Assembly: GCF_023746615.1 (NCBI RefSeq)
Contig: NZ_CP082275.1
Coordinates: 1 to 64,000, forward strand
Origin: Grimontia kaedaensis
GTDB lineage: Bacteria; Pseudomonadota; Gammaproteobacteria; Enterobacterales; Vibrionaceae
Length of the DNA stretch: 64,000 nucleotides
Reading direction: 5' to 3'
Part shown: positions 16,993-29,905 of the stretch, one piece after another
How positions within the stretch are numbered: the first letter of the stretch is position 1
Layout: each line of letters opens with the position of its first letter
Translations under genes and position numbers: made by a program
The notes under the pieces: model-generated
Seen by the model: only the letters and a program-made list of their open reading frames with translations
What the model was told of the DNA's origin: nothing
Databases searched by the model: none

Positions 16993-19158
16993 TTAGGCAG
17001 ACTGTCGTTGGGCATCGAAATACCCTTCGCCTTTGGCAGCTTTGTCGCGAAGACCTTGCGGCACTTCATAGGCAGGGCCCAGGTTGGCCAGTTGGTCAGC
17101 CATAGCAACATAGTTTGCCAGTCCAATGGTATCCAGATAACGGAATACACCGCCTCGGAATGGAGGGAAGCCAAGGCCGTAAACCAGCGCCATGTCTGCT
17201 TCCTGAGGAGTCGCGATAATACCTTCTTCCAGACAACGCACTACTTCGTTGATCATCGGCACCATCATGCGGTTGATGATCTCTTCGTCGCTGTAATCGG
17301 TCGCCGAACCGAGTACTGATGACAGCAGGCCTGCAACATCAGCATCCACGTCTTTCTTCGGTTTGCCTTTGCGGTCGACCGAGTATTTGTAGAAACCGAT
17401 GCCATTCTTCTGACCAAAGCGCTCGGACTCAAACATCACATCGACAGCATCGCGGTAGCTTTTCGCCATACGTTCTGGGAAGCCTTCTGCCATCACAGCC
17501 TGTGCATGGTGCGCAGTATCAATACCTACGACATCAAGTAGGTAAGCAGGGCCCATTGGCCAGCCGAATTTTTTCTCCATCACTTTGTCGACTTTGGTGA
17601 AGTCAGCGCCGTCACGAAGCAGCATGCTGAAACCAGCAAAGTAGGGGAACAGCACGCGGTTTACGAAGAACCCTGGACAGTCGTTGACGACCACTGGGCT
17701 TTTACCCATCTTGGCGGCATACGCCACCACGCGTGCCACTGTTTCTTCTGAGGTATCTTTACCGCGAATGACTTCTACCAGTGGCATGCGGTGCACTGGG
17801 TTAAAGAAGTGCATGCCGCAGAAGTTTTCTGGTCGCTTGAGCGATTTTGCCAACAGATCGATAGGAATCGTGGAGGTGTTGGAAGTCAGTACAGCACCTT
17901 CTGGCAGCAAGGCTTCCACTTCGCTCAGTACTGCAGCTTTTACTTTCGGGTTCTCTACCACGGCTTCAACAACCACATCAGATTGCTCGATACCTGCGTA
18001 GTGTAGGCTCGGGGTGATAGAGGCAAGTACTTCTGCCATTTTCAAACCGTTAAGACGACCACGCTCCAATTGCTTGTTCAGCAGTTTGGACGCTTCTTTC
18101 ATGCCAGTTTCTAGCGAAGCCTGACTGATGTCTTTCATCAGTACCGGTACACCTTTGCTGGCTGACTGGTAAGCGATACCGCCACCCATGATGCCTGCAC
18201 CCAGTACAGCACCACGCTCAGTTGGCTTACCTTCTTTGGCGGCTTTTTTGGCTTTGGATTTTAGGTACTGATCATTGAGGAAAATACCAACCAGTGCCTG
18301 AGTGACATCGTTCTTCGCCAATTTGACGAAGTGTTTGTTCTCAACCACCAAGGCACCGTCGCGATCGGAGCGTGACGCTTCTTCAATCGCCACAACTGCA
18401 GTCATAGGAGCTGGGTAGTGAGGACCTGCCACACGCGCCACCATGCCTTTGGCCATGGTGAAGCTCATGGTGGCTTCTATCTTGTTCAGTTGCAGTGGCG
18501 CTTTTTTCTGTGCGCGACGTGATTGCCAATCCAACTTGCCTTCAATGGCTTGCTTAGCAAGGGCAATCGCAGCATCACGCAGGTCATCCGGTGCCGTCAC
18601 GGCATCAACCAGACCGATTTTGAGTGCGGCATCGGCTTTGCTTTCTTTACCAGCGGTGATGAGCTCCATCGCGGTATCAGCACCCACCAGACGAGGCATT
18701 CGCACGGTGCCGCCAAAGCCCGGCATGATGCCAAGTTTGGTTTCTGGCAGGCCGATGCGCGCGGTGGAATCAGCAATACGGAAATCAGTAGCAAGAATGC
18801 ACTCGCAGCCACCACCTAGCGCGAAACCGGAAATGACGGAAACGGTAGGGAAAGGCAGATCTTCGAGTTTGTTGAAGATATCGTTCGCGTGCGTGACCCA
18901 ATTTGAGAGCTCTTCCTCTGGCTTGGCAAACAGGCCAAGGAATTCAGTGATATCTGCGCCTACGACAAACGCTGGTTTGGCAGACGTCAGCAGCAGGGCT
19001 TTTACGTCGGACTTTTGCGAGAGAGCATTAAGCGCCTCGTTGAGACTTTCCAGTGTTGCAAGGTCGAATTTATTAACAGAGCCGGGTGCATCGAGGTTCA
19101 GCTCCGCGAGGCCATCTTCTAGATAGCGCACGGACAGGGTGTCACCTTGGTAAATCAT
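16993..19158 (-). CDS. fadB: fatty acid oxidation complex alpha subunit FadB
   Basis: FadB is multifunctional: enoyl-CoA hydratase/isomerase at the N-terminus and 3-hydroxyacyl-CoA dehydrogenase at the C-terminus. It forms a complex with FadA. The 721-residue length is close to the E. coli protein. The hydratase catalytic residues Glu119 and Glu139 align with those of E. coli, and the NAD site GAGIMGGG is at 321-328. The HFFNPVHRMPLVEVIRG segment carries the dehydrogenase histidine. A GGAGATAG ribosome-binding site precedes the ATG. I could not identify a convincing FadR operator in the upstream region by eye. Confidence 0.98.
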   Translation of the reverse strand: MIYQGDTLSVRYLEDGLAELNLDAPGSVNKFDLATLESLNEALNALSQKSDVKALLLTSAKPAFVVGADITEFLGLFAKPEEELSNWVTHANDIFNKLEDLPFPTVSVISGFALGGGCECILATDFRIADSTARIGLPETKLGIMPGFGGTVRMPRLVGADTAMELITAGKESKADAALKIGLVDAVTAPDDLRDAAIALAKQAIEGKLDWQSRRAQKKAPLQLNKIEATMSFTMAKGMVARVAGPHYPAPMTAVVAIEEASRSDRDGALVVENKHFVKLAKNDVTQALVGIFLNDQYLKSKAKKAAKEGKPTERGAVLGAGIMGGGIAYQSASKGVPVLMKDISQASLETGMKEASKLLNKQLERGRLNGLKMAEVLASITPSLHYAGIEQSDVVVEAVVENPKVKAAVLSEVEALLPEGAVLTSNTSTIPIDLLAKSLKRPENFCGMHFFNPVHRMPLVEVIRGKDTSEETVARVVAYAAKMGKSPVVVNDCPGFFVNRVLFPYFAGFSMLLRDGADFTKVDKVMEKKFGWPMGPAYLLDVVGIDTAHHAQAVMAEGFPERMAKSYRDAVDVMFESERFGQKNGIGFYKYSVDRKGKPKKDVDADVAGLLSSVLGSATDYSDEEIINRMMVPMINEVVRCLEEGIIATPQEADMALVYGLGFPPFRGGVFRYLDTIGLANYVAMADQLANLGPAYEVPQGLRDKAAKGEGYFDAQRQSA

Positions 19159-19412
19159 GTTCTATCTCCGTATTGCCAGATTCTTTGTCTGGTTTGGTTT
19201 ACCTTTAGGTAGAGGGTAGTCGTTATAGTCAGCTTTAGTCTGAGCCGGGCTGAACAAAAAGGCAATAGAAATGTTAAACAGATGTTTGAAATTTGTGTTT
19301 AAACTATCTGTTTGAATCTTGCATTCTCACTATTTCAACGAGTTAGCGCTTTTGCTGTGTTACGATTTTCTTGTGTTAAAATCCCGCGCCTTTTCAATTT
19401 ATGGTGACTCGC

Positions 19413-20039
19413 ATGAATATCTCGCCCTATCTGATCCCGTTATCACCCGTAATATCGGAAGAAGAGATAAAGAAGAGCCGCTTTATTACCTATCTCGCCC
19501 ATACGCCAGGCATCGAAAGTGCCAAAGCGTTTGTGGCAAAAATCAAAGCGAAGCATGCTGATGCACGCCATAACTGTTGGGCATTCGTTGCTGGGCGTCC
19601 TGAAGACTCGATGAGTTGGGGCTTTAGTGATGACGGAGAACCTTCCGGCACGGCCGGTAAACCTATCCTTGCGCAGCTATCTGGCAGTGGTGTGGGTGAG
19701 GTCACTGCAGTGGTGACGCGCTACTATGGTGGTATCCGGCTTGGGACTGGTGGGCTTGTCAAAGCTTATGGTGGCGGTGTGCAACAGGCGCTACTGCAAC
19801 TGGCAACGAAAGAGAAGGCGATTACGGTTCAGTTCACAATAAGCTGTGAATACCCTCACATTGCCTTGATCGAATCGATACTGGCTTCCCATAACGCGGT
19901 TCAGGTTAATACTGAATTCAGCCATAATGTGGAGATGACAGTGGAAGTGGATGCACGGAGTGCCGAACAGATCGCAGCGGAGATTTTTAATCGCTCCCGC
20001 GGTCAGGTTAGCGTGGCCGGGCTTGATAAAAATACATAA
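19413..20039 (+). CDS. yigZ: IMPACT/YigZ family protein
   Basis: YigZ-type proteins have an N-terminal UPF0029/IMPACT domain and a C-terminal ferredoxin-like domain; their biochemical role is unsettled. Here the protein has 208 residues with the family segments EEEIKKSRFITYL, GFSDDGEPSGTAGKPILAQL and VVTRYYGGIRLGTGGLVKAY. The start MNISPYLIPLSPV aligns with the E. coli start, so the ATG 12 bases upstream (19401) is less likely, although neither has a strong ribosome-binding site. It precedes trkH as in E. coli, but the pepQ gene usually between fadB and yigZ is absent. Confidence 0.93.
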   Translation: MNISPYLIPLSPVISEEEIKKSRFITYLAHTPGIESAKAFVAKIKAKHADARHNCWAFVAGRPEDSMSWGFSDDGEPSGTAGKPILAQLSGSGVGEVTAVVTRYYGGIRLGTGGLVKAYGGGVQQALLQLATKEKAITVQFTISCEYPHIALIESILASHNAVQVNTEFSHNVEMTVEVDARSAEQIAAEIFNRSRGQVSVAGLDKNT

Positions 20040-20081
20040 TTCAGGCTCACCCCTGAATATAAGGATGAGCCGTCCAAGGCT

Positions 20082-21539
20082 ATGCAATTTCGTTCAATTA
20101 TCCGGATTGTCGGGCTTCTTCTTGCCCTTTTCAGTATCACCATGCTGGCGCCAGCCGTGGTGGCATTCATTTACCGCGATGGTGAAGGTTTCCCTTTTGT
20201 TCTCACTTTCTTCCTTCTTCTCGCGGGCGGTGGTCTTCTTTGGTTTCCTAACCGACGTTTCAGACATGAATTGAAAGCTCGTGATGGCTTTTTGATTGTG
20301 GTGCTGTTCTGGACGGTAATAGGCAGCGCGGGGTCTATTCCGTTCATGCTGTCAGAACAGCCCAATATGTCGGTAACTGACGCCTTCTTTGAATCTTTTT
20401 CAGGCCTTACGACGACTGGGGCAACGGTGATGGTGGGGCTCGACAACCTGCCAAAAGCGGTATTGTTTTATCGCCAGCTTCTGCAATGGTTCGGGGGCAT
20501 GGGTATCATTGTGCTCGCAGTCGCCATTCTGCCAGTGCTCGGTATCGGTGGTATGCAGCTTTATCGTGCTGAAATCCCGGGGCCGGTTAAAGACAGTAAG
20601 ATGACACCGCGTATTGCAGAAACGGCGAAAGCGCTGTGGTACATCTATCTTGCGCTGACCGTTTCCTGCGCATCGGCTTACTGGCTGGCGGGAATGTCGG
20701 TATTCGATGCTATCAGCCACAGCTTTTCTACAGTCGCGATCGGCGGATTTTCAACCCATGATGCAAGTATCGGCTATTTCAACAGCCCGGCGATTAACTT
20801 CATCACGGTGTTCTTCCTCTTTATTTCAGCATGTAATTTCTCGCTACACTTTGCTGCTTTTGCCAGTGGCAAGCTGCATCCTGGCTTCTATTTCAAAGAC
20901 CCGGAGTTCCGTGCCTTTATTGTGATCCAGCTTATCCTGCTGGCGATTGTGTTCGGCATGTTGATCAACCATGGCACTTACGAGTCTGAGTTCGAAGCTT
21001 TTAACCAAGCCATCTTCCAGACCGTATCGATTTCCACGACAGCGGGTTATACCACGACGAGTTTTTCTGAGTGGCCATTATTTCTGCCGGTGCTTTTACT
21101 GTTTTCCTCTTTTATAGGTGGTTGTGCAGGCTCAACGGGCGGCGGTATGAAAGTGATCCGAATCCTACTGTTGTCACTACAAGGTTCTCGTGAACTGAAA
21201 CGTCTGGTGCATCCAAGGGCTGTGTACACCATCAAAGTGGGCAACAAAGCATTGCCTCAACAGGTGGTGGATGCAGTCTGGGGATTCTTCTCGGCCTATG
21301 CACTGGTATTTGTCATCTGTATGCTGGGGCTTATCGCGACAGGTATTGATGAGTTAACGGCGTTCTCTGCGGTTGCAGCAACCCTTAACAACCTTGGTCC
21401 TGGTCTCGGTCAAGTAGCGGTTCACTTTGGCGATATAAATAGTGGCGCGAAATGGGTGCTGATTGTCTCCATGCTTTTTGGACGTCTCGAAGTGTTCACC
21501 TTACTGGTTCTTTTCACGCCGACCTTCTGGCGTAGCTAA
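20082..21539 (+). CDS. trkH: Trk potassium uptake protein TrkH
   Basis: TrkH is the membrane pore of the Trk K+ uptake system and works with the cytosolic regulator TrkA. The 485-residue length matches E. coli. It contains four pore-loop regions typical of the family, each with a conserved glycine: around TTTGATVMVG, VAIGGFSTHD, STTAGYTTTS and TLNNLGPGLG, between multiple hydrophobic helices. It follows yigZ by 42 bases and is 20 bases ahead of hemG, so the three genes probably form one transcription unit. Confidence 0.97.
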   Translation: MQFRSIIRIVGLLLALFSITMLAPAVVAFIYRDGEGFPFVLTFFLLLAGGGLLWFPNRRFRHELKARDGFLIVVLFWTVIGSAGSIPFMLSEQPNMSVTDAFFESFSGLTTTGATVMVGLDNLPKAVLFYRQLLQWFGGMGIIVLAVAILPVLGIGGMQLYRAEIPGPVKDSKMTPRIAETAKALWYIYLALTVSCASAYWLAGMSVFDAISHSFSTVAIGGFSTHDASIGYFNSPAINFITVFFLFISACNFSLHFAAFASGKLHPGFYFKDPEFRAFIVIQLILLAIVFGMLINHGTYESEFEAFNQAIFQTVSISTTAGYTTTSFSEWPLFLPVLLLFSSFIGGCAGSTGGGMKVIRILLLSLQGSRELKRLVHPRAVYTIKVGNKALPQQVVDAVWGFFSAYALVFVICMLGLIATGIDELTAFSAVAATLNNLGPGLGQVAVHFGDINSGAKWVLIVSMLFGRLEVFTLLVLFTPTFWRS

Positions 21540-21559
21540 CAGCTTTTATAGGAATAATG

Positions 21560-22084
21560 ATGAAAAAGGCGCTTTTACTTCACTCAAGTCGTGAAGGGCA
21601 GACAGTAAAGATTCTTCGTTCTATTGAAAGCGAATTGGCAGGTAATTACGAATGTGAGCTGGTGGACCTCCACGACATGCCGAAGGTGAATTGGGCGGAA
21701 TATGACAAGGTACTGATTGGTGCGTCAATTCGCTATGGTCACCTTAATAAGAAGCTATACCGTTTTATCGAAAACAACCTCTCTGCGCTCAATGAAACGA
21801 AAGCTGCTTTTTTCTGTGTGAATCTGACAGCACGCAAACCCGGTAAAGACACACCGGAAGGTAGTGTCTACATGAAGAAGTTCAGAAAGCTGTCGCCTTG
21901 GCAGCCAGAACTGCAAGATGTGTTCGCCGGTGCGCTCTATTATCCCCGCTATAAGCTTTTCGATCGTGTCATGATTCAGTTCATTATGAAGATGACAGGT
22001 GGCGAAACTGACCCAACCAAAGAAGTTGAGTACACCAATTGGGATAGAGTGAAGGACTTTTCAGAGCGATTTCGTTTACTTTAA
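21560..22084 (+). CDS. hemG: menaquinone-dependent protoporphyrinogen IX oxidase
   Basis: HemG is a flavodoxin-like FMN protein that oxidises protoporphyrinogen IX to protoporphyrin IX in haem synthesis, passing electrons to quinone. The 174-residue protein starts MKKALLLHSSREGQT, with the FMN phosphate loop at the N-terminus. The second of two adjacent ATGs is chosen, because it lies a better distance from the AGGA site and aligns with E. coli. It is followed directly by rrn promoters, matching trkH-hemG-rrsA of E. coli. No terminator is visible between hemG and rrn. Confidence 0.96.
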   Translation: MKKALLLHSSREGQTVKILRSIESELAGNYECELVDLHDMPKVNWAEYDKVLIGASIRYGHLNKKLYRFIENNLSALNETKAAFFCVNLTARKPGKDTPEGSVYMKKFRKLSPWQPELQDVFAGALYYPRYKLFDRVMIQFIMKMTGGETDPTKEVEYTNWDRVKDFSERFRLL

Positions 22085-22146
22085 TACCGCTTTGGGCGAA
22101 AAGTGATCGAACGCACCGTTTTTCATAAAAAACCTCAAAAAAGGCC

Positions 22147-22174
22147 TTGCCAGAATTTCAGACCTCCCTATAAT
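22147..22174 (+). promoter_or_regulatory. rrn P1 promoter
   Basis: TTGCCA (22147-22152) and a perfect TATAAT (22169-22174) are 16 bases apart, with the downstream GCCGCC...GACACGG discriminator that closely resembles E. coli rrn P1. A-rich tracts upstream (around 22127-22145) may act as an UP element. Fis sites are not assigned. Confidence 0.85.
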
Positions 22175-22268
22175 GCCGCCTCACCGACACGGAGAGCGGC
22201 TCCCACCGCGGAAACGCCCCCTCAAATCGGTACGGCGAAGGCCTCAAAAATTGAGTTGAAATAAACGC

Positions 22269-22296
22269 TTGACGCGCTGTTTCGAATCAGTAAAAT
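22269..22296 (+). promoter_or_regulatory. rrn P2 promoter
   Basis: TTGACG (22269-22274) and TAAAAT (22291-22296) are 16 bases apart and followed by a GC-rich GGCCGCCC discriminator, consistent with stringent control. Confidence 0.75.
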
Positions 22297-22393
22297 GGCC
22301 GCCCGCTTCGAAGGGAAATTCACCCCAAGAGGCAAGTCAACAAGGTGTTTTGAGGGTTGCGAAAGCAACGCTGAAAAATATCAAAATTTCTTC

Positions 22394-22421
22394 TTGACTT
22401 CATCGCCCGGCAGCGTAAAAT
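22394..22421 (+). promoter_or_regulatory. rrn P3 promoter
   Basis: TTGACT (22394-22399) and TAAAAT (22416-22421) are 16 bases apart. This third tandem promoter lies just ahead of the boxA antitermination site. Confidence 0.7.
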
Positions 22422-22463
22422 TCGCAGCCCTGACGGTGAGAAGCGACGCTTCTTCAAGTCAAC

Positions 22464-22475
22464 GTTCTTTAACAA
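22464..22475 (+). promoter_or_regulatory. boxA antitermination element of the rrn leader
   Basis: GTTCTTTAACAA closely matches the rrn boxA consensus TGCTCTTTAACA. It recruits NusB/NusE to protect the untranslated transcript from Rho. The remaining leader, 22476-22654, is the 16S processing region. Confidence 0.75.
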
Positions 22476-22654
22476 TTTGACCTATGCAATCTGTGTGGGC
22501 ACTCGTGGTTGATAGACAAAAGATTTATCGATGTTTACTGAGTGACCAAACGAAAACTCTACGGAGTTATCGGCACAGTCAATTCGTTCTGCTCTTTCTT
22601 TACTTTGTAGAGAGGGGTTAGAACACAACAGTATTTCATCGAGCCAAAAACTTT

Positions 22655-24206
<1,552 letters not shown>

Positions 24207-24294
24207 ACGATACTATTAATGCTAGTGTCCACACAGATTGTATAGGTTGAAAAAGTAAAGAGTGGTTTGGTATCCCAATACCAAACAACCGTGT

Positions 24295-24370
24295 GTCCCA
24301 TTCGTCTAGAGGCCTAGGACACCGCCCTTTCACGGCGGTAACAGGGGTTCGACTCCCCTATGGGACGCCA
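24295..24370 (+). tRNA. tRNA-Glu (UUC)
   Basis: A 76-base cloverleaf with anticodon TTC in loop CTTTCAC, encoded CCA and acceptor GTCCCAT/ATGGGAC. It is the first tRNA of the 16S-23S spacer. Confidence 0.97.
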
Positions 24371-24372
24371 CT

Positions 24373-24448
24373 GGGTCGTTAGCTCAGTTGGTAGAGCAGT
24401 TGACTTTTAATCAATTGGTCGCAGGTTCGAATCCTGCACGACCCACCA
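24373..24448 (+). tRNA. tRNA-Lys (UUU)
   Basis: A 76-base cloverleaf with anticodon TTT in loop CTTTTAA, encoded CCA and acceptor GGGTCGT/ACGACCC. It starts two bases after tRNA-Glu. Confidence 0.97.
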
Positions 24449-24478
24449 TCTTCACCACAGAGGATGTAAAACGTATGT

Positions 24479-24554
24479 GGGCGATTAGCTCAGTTGGGAG
24501 AGCACCTCCCTTACAAGGAGGGGGTCACTGGTTCGAGCCCGGTATCGCCCACCA
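24479..24554 (+). tRNA. tRNA-Val (UAC)
   Basis: A 76-base cloverleaf with anticodon TAC in loop CTTACAA, encoded CCA and acceptor GGGCGAT/ATCGCCC. Confidence 0.97.
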
Positions 24555-24585
24555 TTCTTTCTCCTGAAAGAAGCAAAATATCAGG

Positions 24586-24661
24586 GGGGCTATAGCTCAG
24601 CTGGGAGAGCGCTTGATTTGCATTCAAGAGGTCTGCGGTTCGATCCCGCATAGCTCCACCA
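24586..24661 (+). tRNA. tRNA-Ala (UGC)
   Basis: A 76-base cloverleaf with anticodon TGC in loop TTTGCAT, encoded CCA and acceptor GGGGCTA/TAGCTCC with a wobble pair. It is the last tRNA of the spacer. Confidence 0.97.
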
Positions 24662-24738
24662 CTCTTTAAGCACACTTCTCTTCGAACAGAGAATGGTGAG
24701 TGTTCTTAAAAAGTGGTTGTTCAATAGAACACATCACA

Positions 24739-24750
24739 TGCTCTTTAAAA
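24739..24750 (+). promoter_or_regulatory. spacer boxA before 23S rRNA
   Basis: TGCTCTTTAAAA is a second boxA-like element in the 352-base stretch 24662-25013 between tRNA-Ala and 23S. The rest of that stretch is rRNA processing sequence, and I see no gene in it. Confidence 0.7.
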
Positions 24751-25013
24751 ATCTGGAAAGCTGACTAAACAAACTGATTCAGTTTGTTTGTAAAAGTTCT
24801 CAAATGTTGACTCTACGGAGTTAACACCAAACACATTCAAGTGTTCTTGGTTTCATCGCTTCCTCGGAAGTGATGAACAATATTTGAGTCCGGCGAAATC
24901 GTTCATCACTTTATGTTTCCGCTTTTTAAGAAAAAGCAGAGGCAAAAAGGGTGAACATGTTCTTATTAGAACACCTTGGTTGTTTAAACATACGAAACCT
25001 CTTGGGGTTGTAT

Positions 25014-27901
<2,888 letters not shown>

Positions 27902-28028
27902 ACAACACCCAAGGGGTTTTGACGGACTCGAATAAGAACGTTGAATGTGTAAGAACGAGAACAAAGACAGTCACTTTCCAAGATTTTGGTTTTTACCTTT
28001 TTTAAAAAGGTGAAGACTTAGCAGAATT

Positions 28029-28148
28029 TGCTTGGCGACCATAGCGTTATGGACCCACCTGACTCCATGCCGAACTCAGTAGTGAAACGTAACAGCGCCG
28101 ATGGTAGTGTGGGGTCTCCCCATGTGAGAGTAGGACATCGCCAGGCTT
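28029..28148 (+). rRNA. 5S ribosomal RNA
   Basis: It begins TGCTTGGCGACCATAGCG and ends about GGACATCGCCAGGCTT, giving 120 bases. The terminal stem (TGCTTGGCG with CGCCAGGC) is intact. Confidence 0.96.
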
Positions 28149-28161
28149 CCAATTTAAGTGT

Positions 28162-28238
28162 GGAGCGGTAGTTCAGTTGGTTAGAATACCGGCCTGTCAC
28201 GCCGGGGGTCGCGGGTTCGAGTCCCGTCCGCTCCGCCA
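28162..28238 (+). tRNA. tRNA-Asp (GUC)
   Basis: A 77-base cloverleaf with anticodon GTC in loop CTGTCAC, acceptor GGAGCGG/CCGCTCC and encoded CCA. It is the distal tRNA of the rRNA operon, 13 bases after 5S. Confidence 0.97.
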
Positions 28239-28248
28239 CTTCTTAGAG

Positions 28249-28278
28249 AAACCTCAGCAGAAATGCTGAGGTTTTTTG
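28249..28278 (+). terminator. rrn operon terminator
   Basis: AACCTCAGCA / TGCTGAGGTT with a GAAA loop is followed by TTTTTT. It ends the rRNA-tRNA-Asp transcript. Confidence 0.93.
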
Positions 28279-28381
28279 CTATCTGCGCTCCCTGAAAAGT
28301 GCTTCACACCTTGGGTGAGGGCACTGGCCGTACGCAACTAGGCATCCCTATTGAGTCCTACCTGCTTCGCCTCTTACTAAG

Positions 28382-28424
28382 AAACCTCAGGCTGTACGCC
28401 CCGGTCGAATGACAGAGGTTTTTC
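28382..28424 (+). repeat. second, degenerate terminator-like repeat after rrn
   Basis: AAGAAACCTCAG ... CAGAGGTTTTTCT repeats both arms of the rrn terminator (AGAGAAACCTCAG ... TGAGGTTTTTTGCT) but holds a longer GC-rich centre. The surrounding 28279-28478 stretch has no gene. It may be a remnant of an additional 5S/tRNA-terminator copy or a backup terminator. Confidence 0.5.
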
Positions 28425-28478
28425 TATCAACATCATATGTGCAACCTCCTAATGAGTATCTGTATTAAAGGCTCCTGT

Positions 28479-28772
28479 TTAGAAGATGATGCCTACACGT
28501 GCAATGATCCCTGCGACCATCGCCAAATACATTAAAAACCCTAAGCCATTACCTACCCATATCGTTGGGTTCTTGTGGTAAAGCCCATAAATGGTCCAGA
28601 GCATGGCAATAATAGAATAGAGCACCCAGGTTGTCAGAGATAACCCTGCGGCGTGCTCACTGTGTGAGAAGTAGAGTTTATAGATTTGAGGTAACGTTGC
28701 TAAAGGACTGACCAAGCCCATCACGAGCATCAAAGGTTCCAGTGCCTTCCCAATCTTTTCAACTACGCTCAT
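28479..28772 (-). CDS. SemiSWEET-type sugar transporter, PQ-loop family
   Basis: This 97-residue membrane protein has the single three-helix bundle of bacterial SemiSWEETs, which work as dimers to move sugars across the inner membrane by facilitated diffusion. The PQ motif is at residues 28-29 in SPLATLPQIYKLY, with the candidate binding-pocket residues Trp59 and Asn75 in the second and third helices. The gene is monocistronic, between the rrn terminator and ilvY. A GAGGTGAG ribosome-binding site precedes the ATG. The transported sugar cannot be inferred. Confidence 0.85.
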   Translation of the reverse strand: MSVVEKIGKALEPLMLVMGLVSPLATLPQIYKLYFSHSEHAAGLSLTTWVLYSIIAMLWTIYGLYHKNPTIWVGNGLGFLMYLAMVAGIIARVGIIF

Positions 28773-28866
28773 TGCTCACCTCACTTGTGTTAATTTTTAG
28801 TGAGGATAGTCAGGAGATATGCCTGTTGCTGCTCTTCGCCATACCGATGCTGAGACAGTATCGCAA

Positions 28867-29751
28867 CTAGATCGTTTTCCCTTCTGCTACGTCCCATAGC
28901 GCTTTAATAAGCGGGTTATCTATTTGCGATCGTAGACAGCACACTCCCAGTTCGAATGGCTTGATGGGGGCTAGCTTGAGCTTTTCAATTTTATCCCTGA
29001 CAGGACTGTTATTGATCACGACATCTGGAGCGATGCCTACGCCACACCCAAGCGCTACCATACTTACAATTGCTTCATGGCCGGAAACCTGCGCGTAGAT
29101 ATTGGGTTTGATCTTCATCTTCTTAAACCAGGTATTCGCGCGCTCTCTGGCTGTACCAGCTTCCGGTACGATAAAAGGAATAGAAGACCAATCCGGATCT
29201 TCGCTTTGCAGGGTATCGGCGAAACTGCTGACACCTGCGGGTGCGATAACAGATAGCGGAATATCGCTGATAGGCTCGAATGAAACCTTTGAGGGGAGCT
29301 GTTCAGGCAAAGCGGATATTGCAATGTCTGCATCATCAGAGAGCACTTTATCTATCGCCTGTGCCGGGTCTCCGGTAGATACCTTAAGCTCAATAAGTGG
29401 GTGTCTTAAGCGAAACTCTGATAACAGCTCAGGTAAATGGCTATAACTTGCGGTGACTGAACAGAACAGCCTTATCTCACCCATCAGTTCATTACCCGAG
29501 GCATTAAACTGACTCTGGTATTGTTGCCATTCAGACAGAATTCTCATCGCGACAGGTAATAGCTTTTTCCCCGCCAGTGTCAGCTCTACGCTTCGGTTAT
29601 CCCTCAGAAAAAGCTGTTGTTCAGCTTCTTGCTCAAGCTTCTGTATTTGGCGGCTCAGCGCTGAGGGACTGATGTGCATTGCTGCGGCTGTTTTGGAGAA
29701 ACTTTTACTGTCACATAGGTGTATGAACAGCTGAAGATGTTTGATGTTCAT
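28867..29751 (-). CDS. ilvY: LysR family activator IlvY
   Basis: IlvY activates ilvC in response to acetohydroxy acid substrates. The 294-residue protein has the LysR helix-turn-helix (about residues 15-60, with SFSKTAAAMHISPSALSRQI) and an effector domain closely similar to E. coli IlvY, including IRLFCSVTASYSHLP and SGHEAIVSMVALGCGVGIAP. It is divergent from ilvC with a 154-base shared control region, the same arrangement as in E. coli. Confidence 0.95.
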   Translation of the reverse strand: MNIKHLQLFIHLCDSKSFSKTAAAMHISPSALSRQIQKLEQEAEQQLFLRDNRSVELTLAGKKLLPVAMRILSEWQQYQSQFNASGNELMGEIRLFCSVTASYSHLPELLSEFRLRHPLIELKVSTGDPAQAIDKVLSDDADIAISALPEQLPSKVSFEPISDIPLSVIAPAGVSSFADTLQSEDPDWSSIPFIVPEAGTARERANTWFKKMKIKPNIYAQVSGHEAIVSMVALGCGVGIAPDVVINNSPVRDKIEKLKLAPIKPFELGVCCLRSQIDNPLIKALWDVAEGKTI

Positions 29752-29760
29752 CGCTTAATT

Positions 29761-29832
29761 TCCATGTTGCAAAAAATGCAATTACATGTTGTGAATATAT
29801 CACTTTAAGCAACTAATTACCTGATCTATGAT
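29761..29832 (+). promoter_or_regulatory. ilvY-ilvC control region
   Basis: An inverted repeat TTGCA (29767-29771) / TGCAA (29777-29781) lies next to ilvY, and another TTG-containing half (GTTGTGAATATATCAC) follows. A candidate ilvC -10 is TATGAT at 29827-29832, and the -35 region is poor. This is what an IlvY-dependent promoter would look like, but binding is inferred. Confidence 0.5.
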
Positions 29833-29905
29833 GGGGGCAATTCGATGCAACAGATTGTCATGTTCGCATCGCCAAAGGACAAAATTTCTTTACGGAGTAT
29901 TCGAC

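Noticed and set aside
19159..19412. FadR operator upstream of fadB
   Set aside because: I looked for the palindromic ACTGGT-CCAGT type core; only partial matches such as TCTGGTTTGG are present.
28018..28239. 73-codon minus-strand frame over 5S rRNA and tRNA-Asp
   Set aside because: It is the antisense of structured RNA genes; such frames are a known annotation artefact.
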